This document shows, one piece after another, positions 1 to 8,173 of a stretch of DNA of 23,949 nt (position 1 is its first letter; every line of letters starts with the position of its first letter). The translations under genes were made by a program, and so were the position numbers. The DNA is from a virus. The notes beneath the pieces were generated by a model, which worked only from the letters and a program-made list of their open reading frames with translations, was not told the origin of the DNA and ran no database searches. Location of the stretch: the IMG/VR virus record IMGVR_UViG_3300035190_000655, positions 1-23,949 of that record, one strand, 5' to 3'.

Positions 1-1
1 T

Positions 2-100
2 TCTAATTCTGATAACGTTCCGTTTGTAATTGTTCACCAATATGATAGGGTTCCTGAATGGAATGAAGTTTTAGATGCTAAATATAGAGGAGAAGCATAA
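2..100 (+). CDS. C-terminal end of an unidentified protein (partial)
   Basis: An open frame runs in from the left edge and ends at TAA 98-100. Its last residues are ...FVIVHQYDRVPEWNEVLDAK and a short tail. The stop codon shares its final A with the ATG of the following methyltransferase gene (TAATG), as expected in a phage operon. A GAGGAG Shine-Dalgarno-like stretch for the next gene lies within its last codons. About 32 residues are visible, too few to assign a family. By context it belongs to the surface or sugar modification operon downstream. Confidence 0.6.
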   Translation, partial: SNSDNVPFVIVHQYDRVPEWNEVLDAKYRGEA

Positions 101-675
101 TGAGTGATGAAATTGTATTCAATACAGAAGTTGTCTCCTATGGACAAAATAAACCAACACACCAATTCAAATGTTCTGGATTTGGGTTATTAGAGCTTCT
201 AGAAAATAAAGGGGAAATTGTTGGTTTAGAAATAGGTTGTGATGTTGGAGATACCGCATTCTTCCTTTTAGAAAATAATCCAAATTTAGTGTTGCATTCT
301 ATTGACCCATATATTGATTATGTTGATTGGAATGGAAATTCTCTAAAATCTAGAGACGAAATGTATTACTCAGTTTTAAATAGAATGGAAAAGTTCGGCG
401 AAAGGTTTATTTTACACCGAACAACTTCTGACGAAAAGTTTGCGGATTTTTGCGATAAAACGTTCGATTTCGTTTTCATTGACGGGTTGCACACATACGA
501 ACAATTATCTAAAGATTGTTTAAATTATTATTCTAAAGTTAAAGATAACGGCATTTTTTCTGGACACGATTTCCAAACCATTTCTGGAGTTAATAAGGCT
601 GCGACAGAATTTGCTGAAAAATGTAAAAAAGGTATTCTACTTACGGAATGTGATGTATGGTATTGGTATAAGTAG
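100..675 (+). CDS. Class I SAM-dependent methyltransferase (Methyltransf_24-like)
   Basis: This 191-residue protein has the Rossmann SAM-binding glycine motif LEIGCDVGDTAFFLL (about residues 43-57). An acidic strand-2 end follows (HSIDPY), and then the motif FVFIDGLHTYEQLSKD near residue 125, with IFSGHDF near residue 152. The D-G-x-H-x-Y signature followed by G-H-D is typical of the Methyltransf_24 family, which methylates sugars or other small molecules in polysaccharide and natural-product loci. The start is supported by GGAGAAG about 8 nt upstream and a one-base overlap with the preceding stop. It heads a run of glycosyltransferase-like and kinase-like genes, so methylation of a glycan or glycan precursor is the most likely role. 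The substrate cannot be inferred. Confidence 0.8.
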   Translation: MSDEIVFNTEVVSYGQNKPTHQFKCSGFGLLELLENKGEIVGLEIGCDVGDTAFFLLENNPNLVLHSIDPYIDYVDWNGNSLKSRDEMYYSVLNRMEKFGERFILHRTTSDEKFADFCDKTFDFVFIDGLHTYEQLSKDCLNYYSKVKDNGIFSGHDFQTISGVNKAATEFAEKCKKGILLTECDVWYWYK

Positions 676-680
676 ACCAA

Positions 681-1369
681 ATGAAAAACTGTATAATTTT
701 CTCTGGACAATATAGAACTTTTGGTAAAACAAAAGAAAATATTAAACAATTTATCGCTTTAAATGATTTAGACGTATATTGTCATTTATGGTCTGTTGAC
801 GAAAGCGAAATTAATGATATTATTGAAAATCTTCAACCCAAAAAATATTAGTTGAAGATTTTGATTGTTATAAGCCATATTTTGAATCTATAGAGTCCAG
901 TATAAGGTTTACAAACCCAAAACCTTCTACTATGGATATTTTATCCAATCACGCATCAATGAATTTTGGAAGAAAACAAGCCTTAGACCTTATTGAAGAA
1001 GAATACGATAATTTCATATATTGTAGATACGATATAGATTTTTTTAATGTATTCAAAATAATATCTTTGTCTGATGTTATATCTGTTCCATTTGAAGAGT
1101 CTTACAATTTAATTTCTGATATTTTTTGCATATCTCCATTTAAGTACGCAAAACATTATTTTTTGTTTGACTATTTTCAGAAAATTCATTCTTCAGATTT
1201 TGAAGAAGGGTTTTTGTATTACCTCGATAAAATTAAACAATACGGATCGGAAAATGTAAGGATACATAGAGAAGAAAGGTACTGCCCGCACATGTTGTTA
1301 TTAAGAAATCTATATAATAACGGAGTTCCGTTTAACTTATATAATTTTCCAGTGAGGCTTTATAAATGA
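681..1369 (+). pseudogene. Glycosyltransferase-like protein, interrupted by a frameshift at an A6 run
   Basis: ATG 681 opens a frame (MKNCIIFSGQYRTF...LDVYCHLW...LQPKKY) that stops at TAG 849-851. The frame one base back continues at once (LVEDFDCYKPYF...) and stays open to TGA 1367-1369. Joined at the AAAAAA run (840-845), the product would be about 229 residues, against 228 for the next gene. The two proteins also match in parts: SGQ near the N-terminus, DVYCHLW versus DVFCHSW, and IYCRYD versus IRTRYD. They are therefore tandem paralogues, with the frame lost by one base in the homopolymer. A real one-base deletion, a sequencing error or slippage on the A run would all give this picture. 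The 3' end overlaps the next start as ATGA. Confidence 0.7.
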
Positions 1370-2052
1370 AAATTGCTTTATGTTTGTCTGGACAACCTAG
1401 AGGGTTGTCCAAGGCGTTTAATTATTACAAAACCAATTTGTTGGATTTTTATGATGTTGACGTGTTTTGTCATTCTTGGAATTCTGAACTTAACCATAAA
1501 ATACTAAACCTTTACAAACCAAAATCTTATATATTTGAAGACCCCAAGTTCTCAGAACAAGAAGATAAAAAGTATACAAATACTCCTGACGCTTCTAAAT
1601 GGCCACCAAGATTTACTCTTTCGGCGTTTTATTCAATAAATGAATCTAAAAAATTGTTTCAAGAATTTGGGGTTAATTACGATTTCGTAATAAGGACCAG
1701 ATACGATTATGCTCTTAATGTAAAAATAGCCTTTGAGAAAATGCATACCAATAAACTTTACATTCCTAATTGTAGAATGGTTCCAGAAAGAAATTTTGGA
1801 AACGACCAATTTGCCTTTTCTTCTGCGGAAAATATGATTAAATACATGTCCACATACGAAAATATTGATCAGTATTATTCTCAAGGAACTCAAATGATTG
1901 GAGAAGAAATGTTAAAAGCAAACCTTATACATCACAATTTGGTTGGAGAAAACCTTGTATATGTTGATATGAATAACCCTTTTCCTCCTGGACCTCATAA
2001 CGGCACTTGGCATTCTTTGATTAGAGAAGACTACGAGAAATGGGCTAAATGA
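1366..2052 (+). CDS. Glycosyltransferase-like conserved protein (R-x-R-Y-D family)
   Basis: A 228-residue soluble protein that starts MKIALCLSGQPRGL, followed by DVFCHSW. In the middle it has FVIRTRYDYALNV, and further on FGNDQFAFSS. The opening SGQPRG, the D-V-F-x-H-x-W motif and the central R-x-R-x-D (where a DxD-like acidic pair could bind metal and nucleotide sugar) recur in glycosyltransferase-like proteins of phages and surface-polysaccharide loci. It overlaps both neighbours by ATGA junctions, indicating translational coupling. It is a paralogue of the frameshifted gene just upstream. Glycosyl transfer is an inference from weak motifs and context. No signal peptide or membrane span is seen. 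Confidence 0.6.
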   Translation: MKIALCLSGQPRGLSKAFNYYKTNLLDFYDVDVFCHSWNSELNHKILNLYKPKSYIFEDPKFSEQEDKKYTNTPDASKWPPRFTLSAFYSINESKKLFQEFGVNYDFVIRTRYDYALNVKIAFEKMHTNKLYIPNCRMVPERNFGNDQFAFSSAENMIKYMSTYENIDQYYSQGTQMIGEEMLKANLIHHNLVGENLVYVDMNNPFPPGPHNGTWHSLIREDYEKWAK

Positions 2053-2789
2053 CTGTAATAAAGGCATTAAACGGGTTTTCTGGTAGTACGGTTTTGTTAA
2101 TAGAAGAAAATTCTAAAACTTTTGTCCGAAAAATAGAAAATGTAGAAAGAAATTACGAAAGAATATCTCATTTAATTTCTTGCGGATTTAATATACCAAA
2201 AATTTATAATAAAGAAGGGAATGTTCTAGATATTGAATACATTCCTTCTTTGGATATGAAAACGTACCTTGAAAATAATTCTATCAATACCTTAATTTCC
2301 TTTTTAATAGAAACTTTAACTAAATTATCTTCCCAAAAAAATTTAGTAAATTACGAAAACATATATAAAGAAAAGCTGGAACAAATAGACTTCGACGAAC
2401 TACCTTTTACTAAGAAAGACCTAATAGAAAAACTACCAAAAGAATTACATCAAAGTGATTATTTTGGAGATTTGACTTTAGAAAATATTCTATATGGTTC
2501 TGATAAAAAATTCTATTTAATAGATGCCGTTTCTATAGAATATGATTCTTACATTTTTGATATCGCTAAACTTAGGCAAGATTTAAAATGTAAATGGTTT
2601 CTACGAAACAGTAAAGTTTCTTTAGATGTAAAATTAAACAAAATAGAAAAAGAAATACTAAACAAGTTTCCAGAAGCAAATAATGATTATTTGCTAATAT
2701 TAATGCTATTAAGAGTTTATAAACACGCTAAACCTAATAGTTTCGAAAAATTATTCTTGAAAAGAGAGATCAATAAATTATGGAAATAA
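2049..2789 (+). CDS. APH/choline-kinase-like phosphotransferase
   Basis: The 246-residue protein has the kinase-like fold signature of the aminoglycoside phosphotransferase/choline kinase (APH) family. A glycine-rich loop lies at the N-terminus (NGFSGSTVLLIEE), followed by a candidate ATP-binding lysine (FVRKIE). The catalytic-loop motif FGDLTLENIL sits at residues 139-148 (D141, N146), and the metal-binding aspartate is in YLIDAVS (D159). The family phosphorylates small alcohols and sugars. Immediately downstream is a nucleotidylyltransferase-HAD fusion, so kinase plus nucleotidylyltransferase recalls the LicA/LicC logic of bacterial surface decoration (phosphorylate, then activate with a nucleotide). 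The true substrate is unknown. It overlaps the upstream gene by ATGA and the downstream gene by 10 nt. Confidence 0.7.
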   Translation: MTVIKALNGFSGSTVLLIEENSKTFVRKIENVERNYERISHLISCGFNIPKIYNKEGNVLDIEYIPSLDMKTYLENNSINTLISFLIETLTKLSSQKNLVNYENIYKEKLEQIDFDELPFTKKDLIEKLPKELHQSDYFGDLTLENILYGSDKKFYLIDAVSIEYDSYIFDIAKLRQDLKCKWFLRNSKVSLDVKLNKIEKEILNKFPEANNDYLLILMLLRVYKHAKPNSFEKLFLKREINKLWK

Positions 2790-3799
2790 TCGTACCGGCA
2801 GCAGGTTTATCTTCAAGATTCCCTAATATGCGCCCAAAATATCTTCTTGCTGATTACAAGAAGAAAATAATGTTACAATCGGCAATAAACCCTTATTTGA
2901 ATACTTGTAATATAACTATTGGTATATTGAAAGAGCACGAAGAAACGTATAACTCTACGAAACATATCAAGGCTTATCTTGGAGATAAAGTTAATATAAT
3001 TGTATTAGAAGAATTAACTAGAGGTCCGGCAGATACTGTATATCAAATTATTAAAAAAGCGAACATAGATTTAAATTCTCCCATCCTTATAAAAGATTGT
3101 GATAGTTTTTTCGATCACGAACTCACTTTTGATAATTACGTTTGTGTTTCTAGAATATCAGAACATGAAGTATTAAAGAAATTATATTCTAAAAGTTTTA
3201 CCATCTCTAATGATCAAGGCATAGTTCAGAACATCATTGAAAAGAAAGTTGTTTCTGACACGTTTTGTGTTGGAGGGTATGCATTTAAGTCTGCAAAACT
3301 CTTTTGCGATTCTTTTGAAAAGATTCAGATAAATTCAGAATTCTTCGTTTCTCATGTGATACAAAATTGTATTCAAGAAGGAGAAGTATTTTCCGAAAAG
3401 TCCATTTCCAATTATATCGACGTAGGGACTTCCAAAGATTGGTTTGAATATAACGATAGACCAGTTATATTTTGCGACATTGACGGGACTATAGTAAAAG
3501 CTCAATCTCATGGAGATTGGCATTTACAACCAACAATAATCGAAAATAATGTTAAACGGTTGTTAGAATTTTATAATAAGGGATCACAGTTTATATTCAC
3601 AACAGCAAGACCAGAAATTGCCAAACAAGACACGGAAAAAATGTTAAAGAGTTTAGGGTTTACTGAGTTTCAATGTATCTATGGATTACAAAACGCTAGA
3701 AGATTATTAATTAATGACTATAACCACGCCAACCCATATCCAAGAGCAGAGGCGATTAACGTTTTCAGAGATGCCGATAATTTGGGAGACTACCTATAA
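2780..3799 (+). CDS. Nucleotidylyltransferase fused to a HAD-family phosphatase domain
   Basis: The protein has 339 residues and two domains. Residues 1 to about 225 form a sugar-phosphate/LicC-type nucleotidylyltransferase: PAAGLSSRFPNMRPKYLL gives the G-x-x-x-R...P-K nucleotide-binding signature, and IKDCDSFF (D106, D108) gives the metal-binding acidic residues. Residues about 228-339 form a HAD-like phosphatase: VIFCDIDGT (D233, D235) is motif I and FIFTTARPE is motif II. The fusion suggests coupled activation and phosphate trimming of one metabolite. It follows a kinase gene with a 10-nt overlap and overlaps the next start by one base (TAATG), so the genes are probably co-translated. The activated substrate could be a sugar phosphate or a choline-like alcohol phosphate. 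The sequence does not decide this. Confidence 0.75.
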   Translation: MEIIVPAAGLSSRFPNMRPKYLLADYKKKIMLQSAINPYLNTCNITIGILKEHEETYNSTKHIKAYLGDKVNIIVLEELTRGPADTVYQIIKKANIDLNSPILIKDCDSFFDHELTFDNYVCVSRISEHEVLKKLYSKSFTISNDQGIVQNIIEKKVVSDTFCVGGYAFKSAKLFCDSFEKIQINSEFFVSHVIQNCIQEGEVFSEKSISNYIDVGTSKDWFEYNDRPVIFCDIDGTIVKAQSHGDWHLQPTIIENNVKRLLEFYNKGSQFIFTTARPEIAKQDTEKMLKSLGFTEFQCIYGLQNARRLLINDYNHANPYPRAEAINVFRDADNLGDYL

Positions 3800-4491
3800 T
3801 GATCCCAGATAAAAATTTGTTTATAGTAAGTTCTTCATTAAAACCCAAAATTGGAATTTTCGATAATTCAACTAGGATAAACCAAACGCTAGAAACATTT
3901 AAGAGTATAAAAAGGGTTCCAAATTCTATAATCCTTTTTGCAGATTCTTCTTCAGATTCAATTACCCAAGAAGATTTAAAACCTTTTGAGGGATATATTG
4001 ATATATTCTTAAATATCGGTCCGACAGAATTTGGAGATAAAGGATTAAAAAGTCAAGCGGAAACGGTGTTGCTATTAAATACTTTATACCAATTCAAGCA
4101 AAATATTGAATTAATGAAGTTGTTCCATTCTGTCAAGCGAATTTTCAAATTAAGCGGAAGGTATAACCTTCAAAAAACGTTTGATATTAATGATTACGAA
4201 GGATTGTTTGGTAAATATGTTTTTAGAAAAAGAATTCCCTCTTGGTTACCAAAAGAAATTCAGAACGCTTCTGGAGCAACAGACTTGTTAATAACAAGAT
4301 TATTTTCGTTTTGTCCTTCTTTATTAGATGACTATTTAATCACATTACAAAAAAATTTTGAATTGTTAAATAAAGGAATTGATACTGAGCACGCACATTT
4401 TGTTAATATCAATAAAGGACATCTTATCGAATTCGACAAAATTCATTGCGAGGGGTATGTAGCTTCAACGGGAGAATTACATATAGATTAA
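3799..4491 (+). CDS. Conserved phage protein, glycosyltransferase-like
   Basis: A 230-residue protein starting MIPDKNLFIVSSSLKPKIGIF and containing RINQTLETFKSI, SIILFADSS and RIFKLSGRYNL. The layout (a strand naming a value, R-x-x-Q-T-x-x-T-x-x-S-I, then an I-I-x-x-D-S-S acidic end and K-L-S-G-R-Y) resembles GT-A-like proteins in marine T4-like phages. F-A-D-S could serve as the nucleotide-sugar-binding aspartate. It is the last gene of the operon and is followed within 7 nt by a late-promoter octamer that opens the next block. The function is inferred from context and weak motifs. Confidence 0.5.
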   Translation: MIPDKNLFIVSSSLKPKIGIFDNSTRINQTLETFKSIKRVPNSIILFADSSSDSITQEDLKPFEGYIDIFLNIGPTEFGDKGLKSQAETVLLLNTLYQFKQNIELMKLFHSVKRIFKLSGRYNLQKTFDINDYEGLFGKYVFRKRIPSWLPKEIQNASGATDLLITRLFSFCPSLLDDYLITLQKNFELLNKGIDTEHAHFVNINKGHLIEFDKIHCEGYVASTGELHID

Positions 4492-4497
4492 AATAAT

Positions 4498-4505
4498 TAT
4501 AAATA
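4498..4505 (+). promoter_or_regulatory. T4-like late promoter octamer TATAAATA
   Basis: A perfect match to the T4 late -10 octamer, 30 nt before the ATG at 4536 in the short gap after the modification operon. Similar octamers sit before several other genes here. It would switch on the 4536-8865 block late in infection, through the gp55/gp45-type late transcription machinery. Confidence 0.7.
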
Positions 4506-4535
4506 CTTTATTGTAATTAATCCAAGTATTTTAAA

Positions 4536-5420
4536 ATGTTATCTTTTAAGCAATTTATTTTAGAACAAAAACTTCGACAAGGATTGGATAATTTAAGAGA
4601 TTTAAACCACGAAAAATTGGGAAATCTCCTTAAAGGTAAAGTTTTGTCTGGTGTTTCTACCAGAAAAACTGATGGTGCTGCCGGCGAAGTTGGGTATGAC
4701 GAAGAAGGTCCATATACGCGCTCGGCAAATTCAGATAAAATAAGAAATGCTGGAGATTATTCTGCATATACTAGAAACAAAAGGGGGGCAGACGCCGATA
4801 CTTCTGTTTCTTCTCAATATGACGACCTACATCACAGGTTAGTCAATAACCCAAAATTAATGTCTTATTTGAAGTCCAGACACGAATCAGGACTTTCTTC
4901 TTCTATTAAAGGGGAGTTTTTCCTTAGGGGAATTGGACAAAAAACCGATAAGGGTATCAAATTCGTAAATACTTCTTATAACCCAAATTCTATGGGTAAG
5001 TCTGGAATGTTTATTCTTCATCACCAACTCCCAGAAAATTCCACACATAAACCAGAAGATATTGAAAAGTTGGGCGATCACCACGTGACGTTCGATCACG
5101 ATAAATCAGAAGGAAATTCTTTTGATATAGACGTTTCTGATGAAAAGAAAGCTCATTCTGAAATTAATCCAGAATTATTAAAGTCAAGAAAATCTGCAGA
5201 TAAAGAAGCAAAAGAACAAGAAAAGATAAAGCTGAACTCTATCAAATCTTCTTTGGAAAGTAAACTATCGCAACACGCTTCTGGCGTAAAACCCAGACAT
5301 TGGGAAGTAGAAGGAGAATCGGAAGGGGACGTATTTCACACACCAAACGGAAGAATAAAAATTCAATCTTCTGCTTTTAAAAGTTTCAAACAAGATCAAA
5401 AAAATCAAAGGAATCAATAA
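4536..5420 (+). CDS. Ligase-like nucleotidyltransferase (DUF6267-like) with N-terminal capsid-targeting-like peptide
   Basis: This 294-residue protein begins MLSFKQFILEQ, like the T4 internal-protein capsid-targeting peptide (MKTYQEFIAE), with a gp21-type I-x-E cleavage point after residue 10. It then has K44-T-D-G47 (KTDGAAGEVGYDEEG), matching motif I (K-x-D-G) of the covalent nucleotidyltransferase/ligase superfamily. A downstream arginine (YTRSANS) and KGEFFL (125-130) would be the later acidic motif. I recall this arrangement in cyanophage proteins grouped as DUF6267. The C-terminal third (about 215-294) is charged, probably helical and lysine-rich. It is the first gene after a late promoter and lies 1 nt from the next gene. 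The proposed role is a packaged enzyme or nucleotide-binding protein, with K44 the adenylylation candidate. Substrate unknown. Confidence 0.6.
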   Translation: MLSFKQFILEQKLRQGLDNLRDLNHEKLGNLLKGKVLSGVSTRKTDGAAGEVGYDEEGPYTRSANSDKIRNAGDYSAYTRNKRGADADTSVSSQYDDLHHRLVNNPKLMSYLKSRHESGLSSSIKGEFFLRGIGQKTDKGIKFVNTSYNPNSMGKSGMFILHHQLPENSTHKPEDIEKLGDHHVTFDHDKSEGNSFDIDVSDEKKAHSEINPELLKSRKSADKEAKEQEKIKLNSIKSSLESKLSQHASGVKPRHWEVEGESEGDVFHTPNGRIKIQSSAFKSFKQDQKNQRNQ

Positions 5421-5421
5421 A

Positions 5422-7323
5422 ATGATTAGATTTAAAAAATTCATTTCTGAAGGTGGAAATCTACCATATCCAGTAGACGCAAATGACGCTTCTAAAGGTA
5501 CAAGAACTTCTGATAGTGTAGATACTAATAATAGGGATACCCATTCTGGGCACTTTCATGATTTTTTTAGTTCTATAGACCAAGGCGTACAAAAGCAACA
5601 CGGTCATTCTTTATTTGGAAATTCTTTAAAAACCGGGTCTGCTTATTCCGGTTCTGCTAGACCTTATATGGATAAGAATATTCCAACAGAAAAGTTTACA
5701 AAAATTAAACCAAAACTCGGCGATTTTGACGTTCAAATTCCAGAACAACATAGAGAAAAATTGAACCAGTTTTTAAAACCCGGAGATACTCATGGGAGAT
5801 TTAAGGTTTTACACACAAGAACTACAGGGAACCAAACTCATGCAGTGGTACAACATTTAGATACGGGTAAACACCACCAAATAGATTTTGAACCCGTAGA
5901 ATATGACGAAAAATCTCAAGAGCCAACTAAATTCGAGCAATTGGCTCATTCTAGTCATATTGGAGATATGGAGCATGGTATAAAAGGTCGCTTTCATAAA
6001 GAATTAATCCAATCAGCATTTCACGCCCATTCTAAACCTTCAATTATTTCTTCAATGAAAGGGCGAGGTAAAGCGAAAACTGAAACCCAAGAAGAAGCAG
6101 AAGTGCCGCCACACACGTTTTCCGTGGATAAAGGGTTACGCCAAAAATGGGAAAATATTGGAACCCATGAAAGTGGAAAGCCAATAGTGAGGGAAATACC
6201 CTCAAAAGGAGCTTCTTACACTAAAGACATTCCAACAATTTATAAATCAATGTTTAATAGAGAAGGTTCCGAACAGGATCATGAAGATATTGGTTCTTTT
6301 GGTGGGGTTATAGATCACATAAAAAAACATCTTCCTCAAGAACATCACGGAAAAATTATAAAGACTTTTGCTAATAAATTGTGGCACCATTCTTCTCAGT
6401 CTTTGGGTAATGATCCAGAAATGGATAAAACGGCAAAAGACGCTGCTTGGAATCATTTAAAATTACATTTTCCTGGAGAATCTTCTGCTATAGAATCAGA
6501 AGTAAATCAAAAGAGAAAAGAATATTATGACCCAAATAATGCAAAATCCAAATTTAAAAAGAACACCGCTCCAACAGACGAAGATTCTGGACTAAAAGAA
6601 TCGGAAGAAGAACACCATCATGTGGTATTTGCTGCTGGGAGGTTTACTGGACCTACAGAGGAACATCATAAACTTTTGAATAGAGTTTTTGATACTCCAG
6701 CACATTCTCATAGAGTTTACGTTATGGGTCCGGAGTCAAAAGAAAAAACTACAGACAAAGATCCATTAACGGTTGAAGAAAAAATATCTCAATTAAAGAA
6801 ATTATATCCAGAAAAGGCTGATTCTTTTGTTGCTGGGACTGATAGACACACAAAGAACCCATTAAAGGCGTTAGTCCATACTTGGCATTCTTTAAAGAAA
6901 CCAGGTAGAAAAGTTCATATAACAGTTCATGCGGGAGAAGGGGAAGAAGGCGTTAAATCTAAATCTTCTGCTGGTGGTTCTATAGATAGTTATAAGGGAT
7001 TAGTTGATAAATATAATAAATCTTCTTTTCCAGAATCGGTGGACGAACAAGGGAATAAAAGAGGTGGTGATCTCCGAATGGATTACGAGTCTGCCAAATT
7101 TATTGGAAACCCAAGAGGGAAAACTTCTGGTTCCGTAATGAGACAAACCGCAAGATCTTTAGATCATAATAATCCAGAACACGTTGCACAATTCAAAAAA
7201 TTATTACATCCAAACTTTTCTCACGAAGACGCGAAAGGTTTGATGCAAAAAATTAAAGAAAGAAGCAAACCGTTAAAAGAATGTTCTACTACGTTTGAAA
7301 AGGTTAAGTGGATATTAGGTTAA
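5422..7323 (+). CDS. Bidomain nucleotidyltransferase (Pol-beta-like plus HIGH-type cytidylyltransferase-like) with capsid-targeting-like peptide
   Basis: This 633-residue protein opens with MIRFKKFISEG, again of the capsid-targeting type with an I-S-E/G cleavage candidate. Residues about 65-160 look like a minimal Pol-beta nucleotidyltransferase: YSGSAR (G77, S78), then KLGDFDVQI (D101, D103), then HHQIDFE (D155) as the third acidic residue. Residues about 398-580 look like a HIGH-superfamily nucleotidyltransferase: FAAGRFTGPTEEHHKLL (T412-x-x-H415, a variant of T-x-G-H) and SGSVMRQ (569-575), close to the usual S-G-T-K-M-R but with the lysine replaced. The middle is histidine- and lysine-rich. 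It follows the ligase-like gene by 1 nt and the kinase-like gene follows by 1 nt. The biochemical target is unknown, and the missing lysine leaves catalysis by the second domain uncertain. Confidence 0.6.
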   Translation: MIRFKKFISEGGNLPYPVDANDASKGTRTSDSVDTNNRDTHSGHFHDFFSSIDQGVQKQHGHSLFGNSLKTGSAYSGSARPYMDKNIPTEKFTKIKPKLGDFDVQIPEQHREKLNQFLKPGDTHGRFKVLHTRTTGNQTHAVVQHLDTGKHHQIDFEPVEYDEKSQEPTKFEQLAHSSHIGDMEHGIKGRFHKELIQSAFHAHSKPSIISSMKGRGKAKTETQEEAEVPPHTFSVDKGLRQKWENIGTHESGKPIVREIPSKGASYTKDIPTIYKSMFNREGSEQDHEDIGSFGGVIDHIKKHLPQEHHGKIIKTFANKLWHHSSQSLGNDPEMDKTAKDAAWNHLKLHFPGESSAIESEVNQKRKEYYDPNNAKSKFKKNTAPTDEDSGLKESEEEHHHVVFAAGRFTGPTEEHHKLLNRVFDTPAHSHRVYVMGPESKEKTTDKDPLTVEEKISQLKKLYPEKADSFVAGTDRHTKNPLKALVHTWHSLKKPGRKVHITVHAGEGEEGVKSKSSAGGSIDSYKGLVDKYNKSSFPESVDEQGNKRGGDLRMDYESAKFIGNPRGKTSGSVMRQTARSLDHNNPEHVAQFKKLLHPNFSHEDAKGLMQKIKERSKPLKECSTTFEKVKWILG

Positions 7324-7324
7324 T

Positions 7325-8173
7325 ATGAATAATGCTATTTTTATTATTGGTGGTCCTGGTTCTGGTAAAGACGTCGCCATAAAATATATTTCTGAAAGGT
7401 ATTCTATTAAAGAATATACTATAGAACAGCTTATTAAAAACATCAAAAAACATAATGTTGAAAATAATTTTATAGTGAAAGGGAATGCTTACGAAGAATC
7501 GAAAATATTAGAAATTAAGTCAATATTAGAAAATACCCATATAACATCAATGATATTTGTTGACGTAGAAAATGCTGTTTCAAGGGGTAGATTATCAATA
7601 AGACATATTTCTGAAGATTTAAGAAATGAAAGGTTCAAATCTTCTAAAGAAAACCTTTGGGTTTTCGAAGGGTTATTTGATAGTTTTTACGTTTTTGATA
7701 ATAACTCCGAATATAACGCGATAAATGTAGAAGAATTAGAATCATTCGTAGAGAGATTAATTAATCCTATAAATTATATAACAGAAAAACATATTAATAA
7801 AGCGAAAGATTACGTTTATAATAAGTTCATGTTAGATAAAGATAAAATAAAAGACGATAAAAAGAAATTTAAAAGTTTTTATTCTCATAGCACGTTAAAA
7901 CCAGATGGATATAATGAATATGATATTAGAGCGTCTGGGCAAAGTAATGTTGTCCATAATTTTGAAGATATCGGTTCCCCAGAAACTTTAAATTCTTTAA
8001 CTGGAATGAGTTTTTCTAATAAAGACGATATTGATAAATTAGATAAAGTTGAATTCTCTCCTTCAAAAGATAAACAAAAATACAATAAGAAGTTTAATTC
8101 TTCAGCAAAGAAAAACCCAGACGAAATTGTTTGGAAATCCACAAAACGAATAATTTTCGGGAATAAGAAATGA
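7325..8173 (+). CDS. P-loop kinase-like protein
   Basis: A 282-residue protein whose N-terminus NAIFIIGGPGSGKDVAIKY carries a Walker A motif (GGPGSGKD, residues 9-16) of the small-molecule kinase type. A strand ending SMIFVDVENA near residue 80 could supply the Walker B acidic residue. An arginine-rich LSIRHISEDLRNERF segment could be a lid. The C-terminal 130 residues are lysine- and asparagine-rich with little recognisable fold. It lies 1 nt after the bidomain nucleotidyltransferase and overlaps the next gene by 4 nt (ATGA), so the three enzymes are probably made together. Nucleotide or polynucleotide phosphorylation is possible, but nothing in the sequence identifies the acceptor. Confidence 0.6.
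   Translation: MNNAIFIIGGPGSGKDVAIKYISERYSIKEYTIEQLIKNIKKHNVENNFIVKGNAYEESKILEIKSILENTHITSMIFVDVENAVSRGRLSIRHISEDLRNERFKSSKENLWVFEGLFDSFYVFDNNSEYNAINVEELESFVERLINPINYITEKHINKAKDYVYNKFMLDKDKIKDDKKKFKSFYSHSTLKPDGYNEYDIRASGQSNVVHNFEDIGSPETLNSLTGMSFSNKDDIDKLDKVEFSPSKDKQKYNKKFNSSAKKNPDEIVWKSTKRIIFGNKK

Noticed and set aside
837-851. Programmed -1 frameshift site
   Set aside because: The run CCC AAA AAA TAT is not a full X-XXY-YYZ heptamer in frame, and no clear downstream stimulatory structure is seen. A one-base deletion or read error is simpler, though slippage is not excluded.
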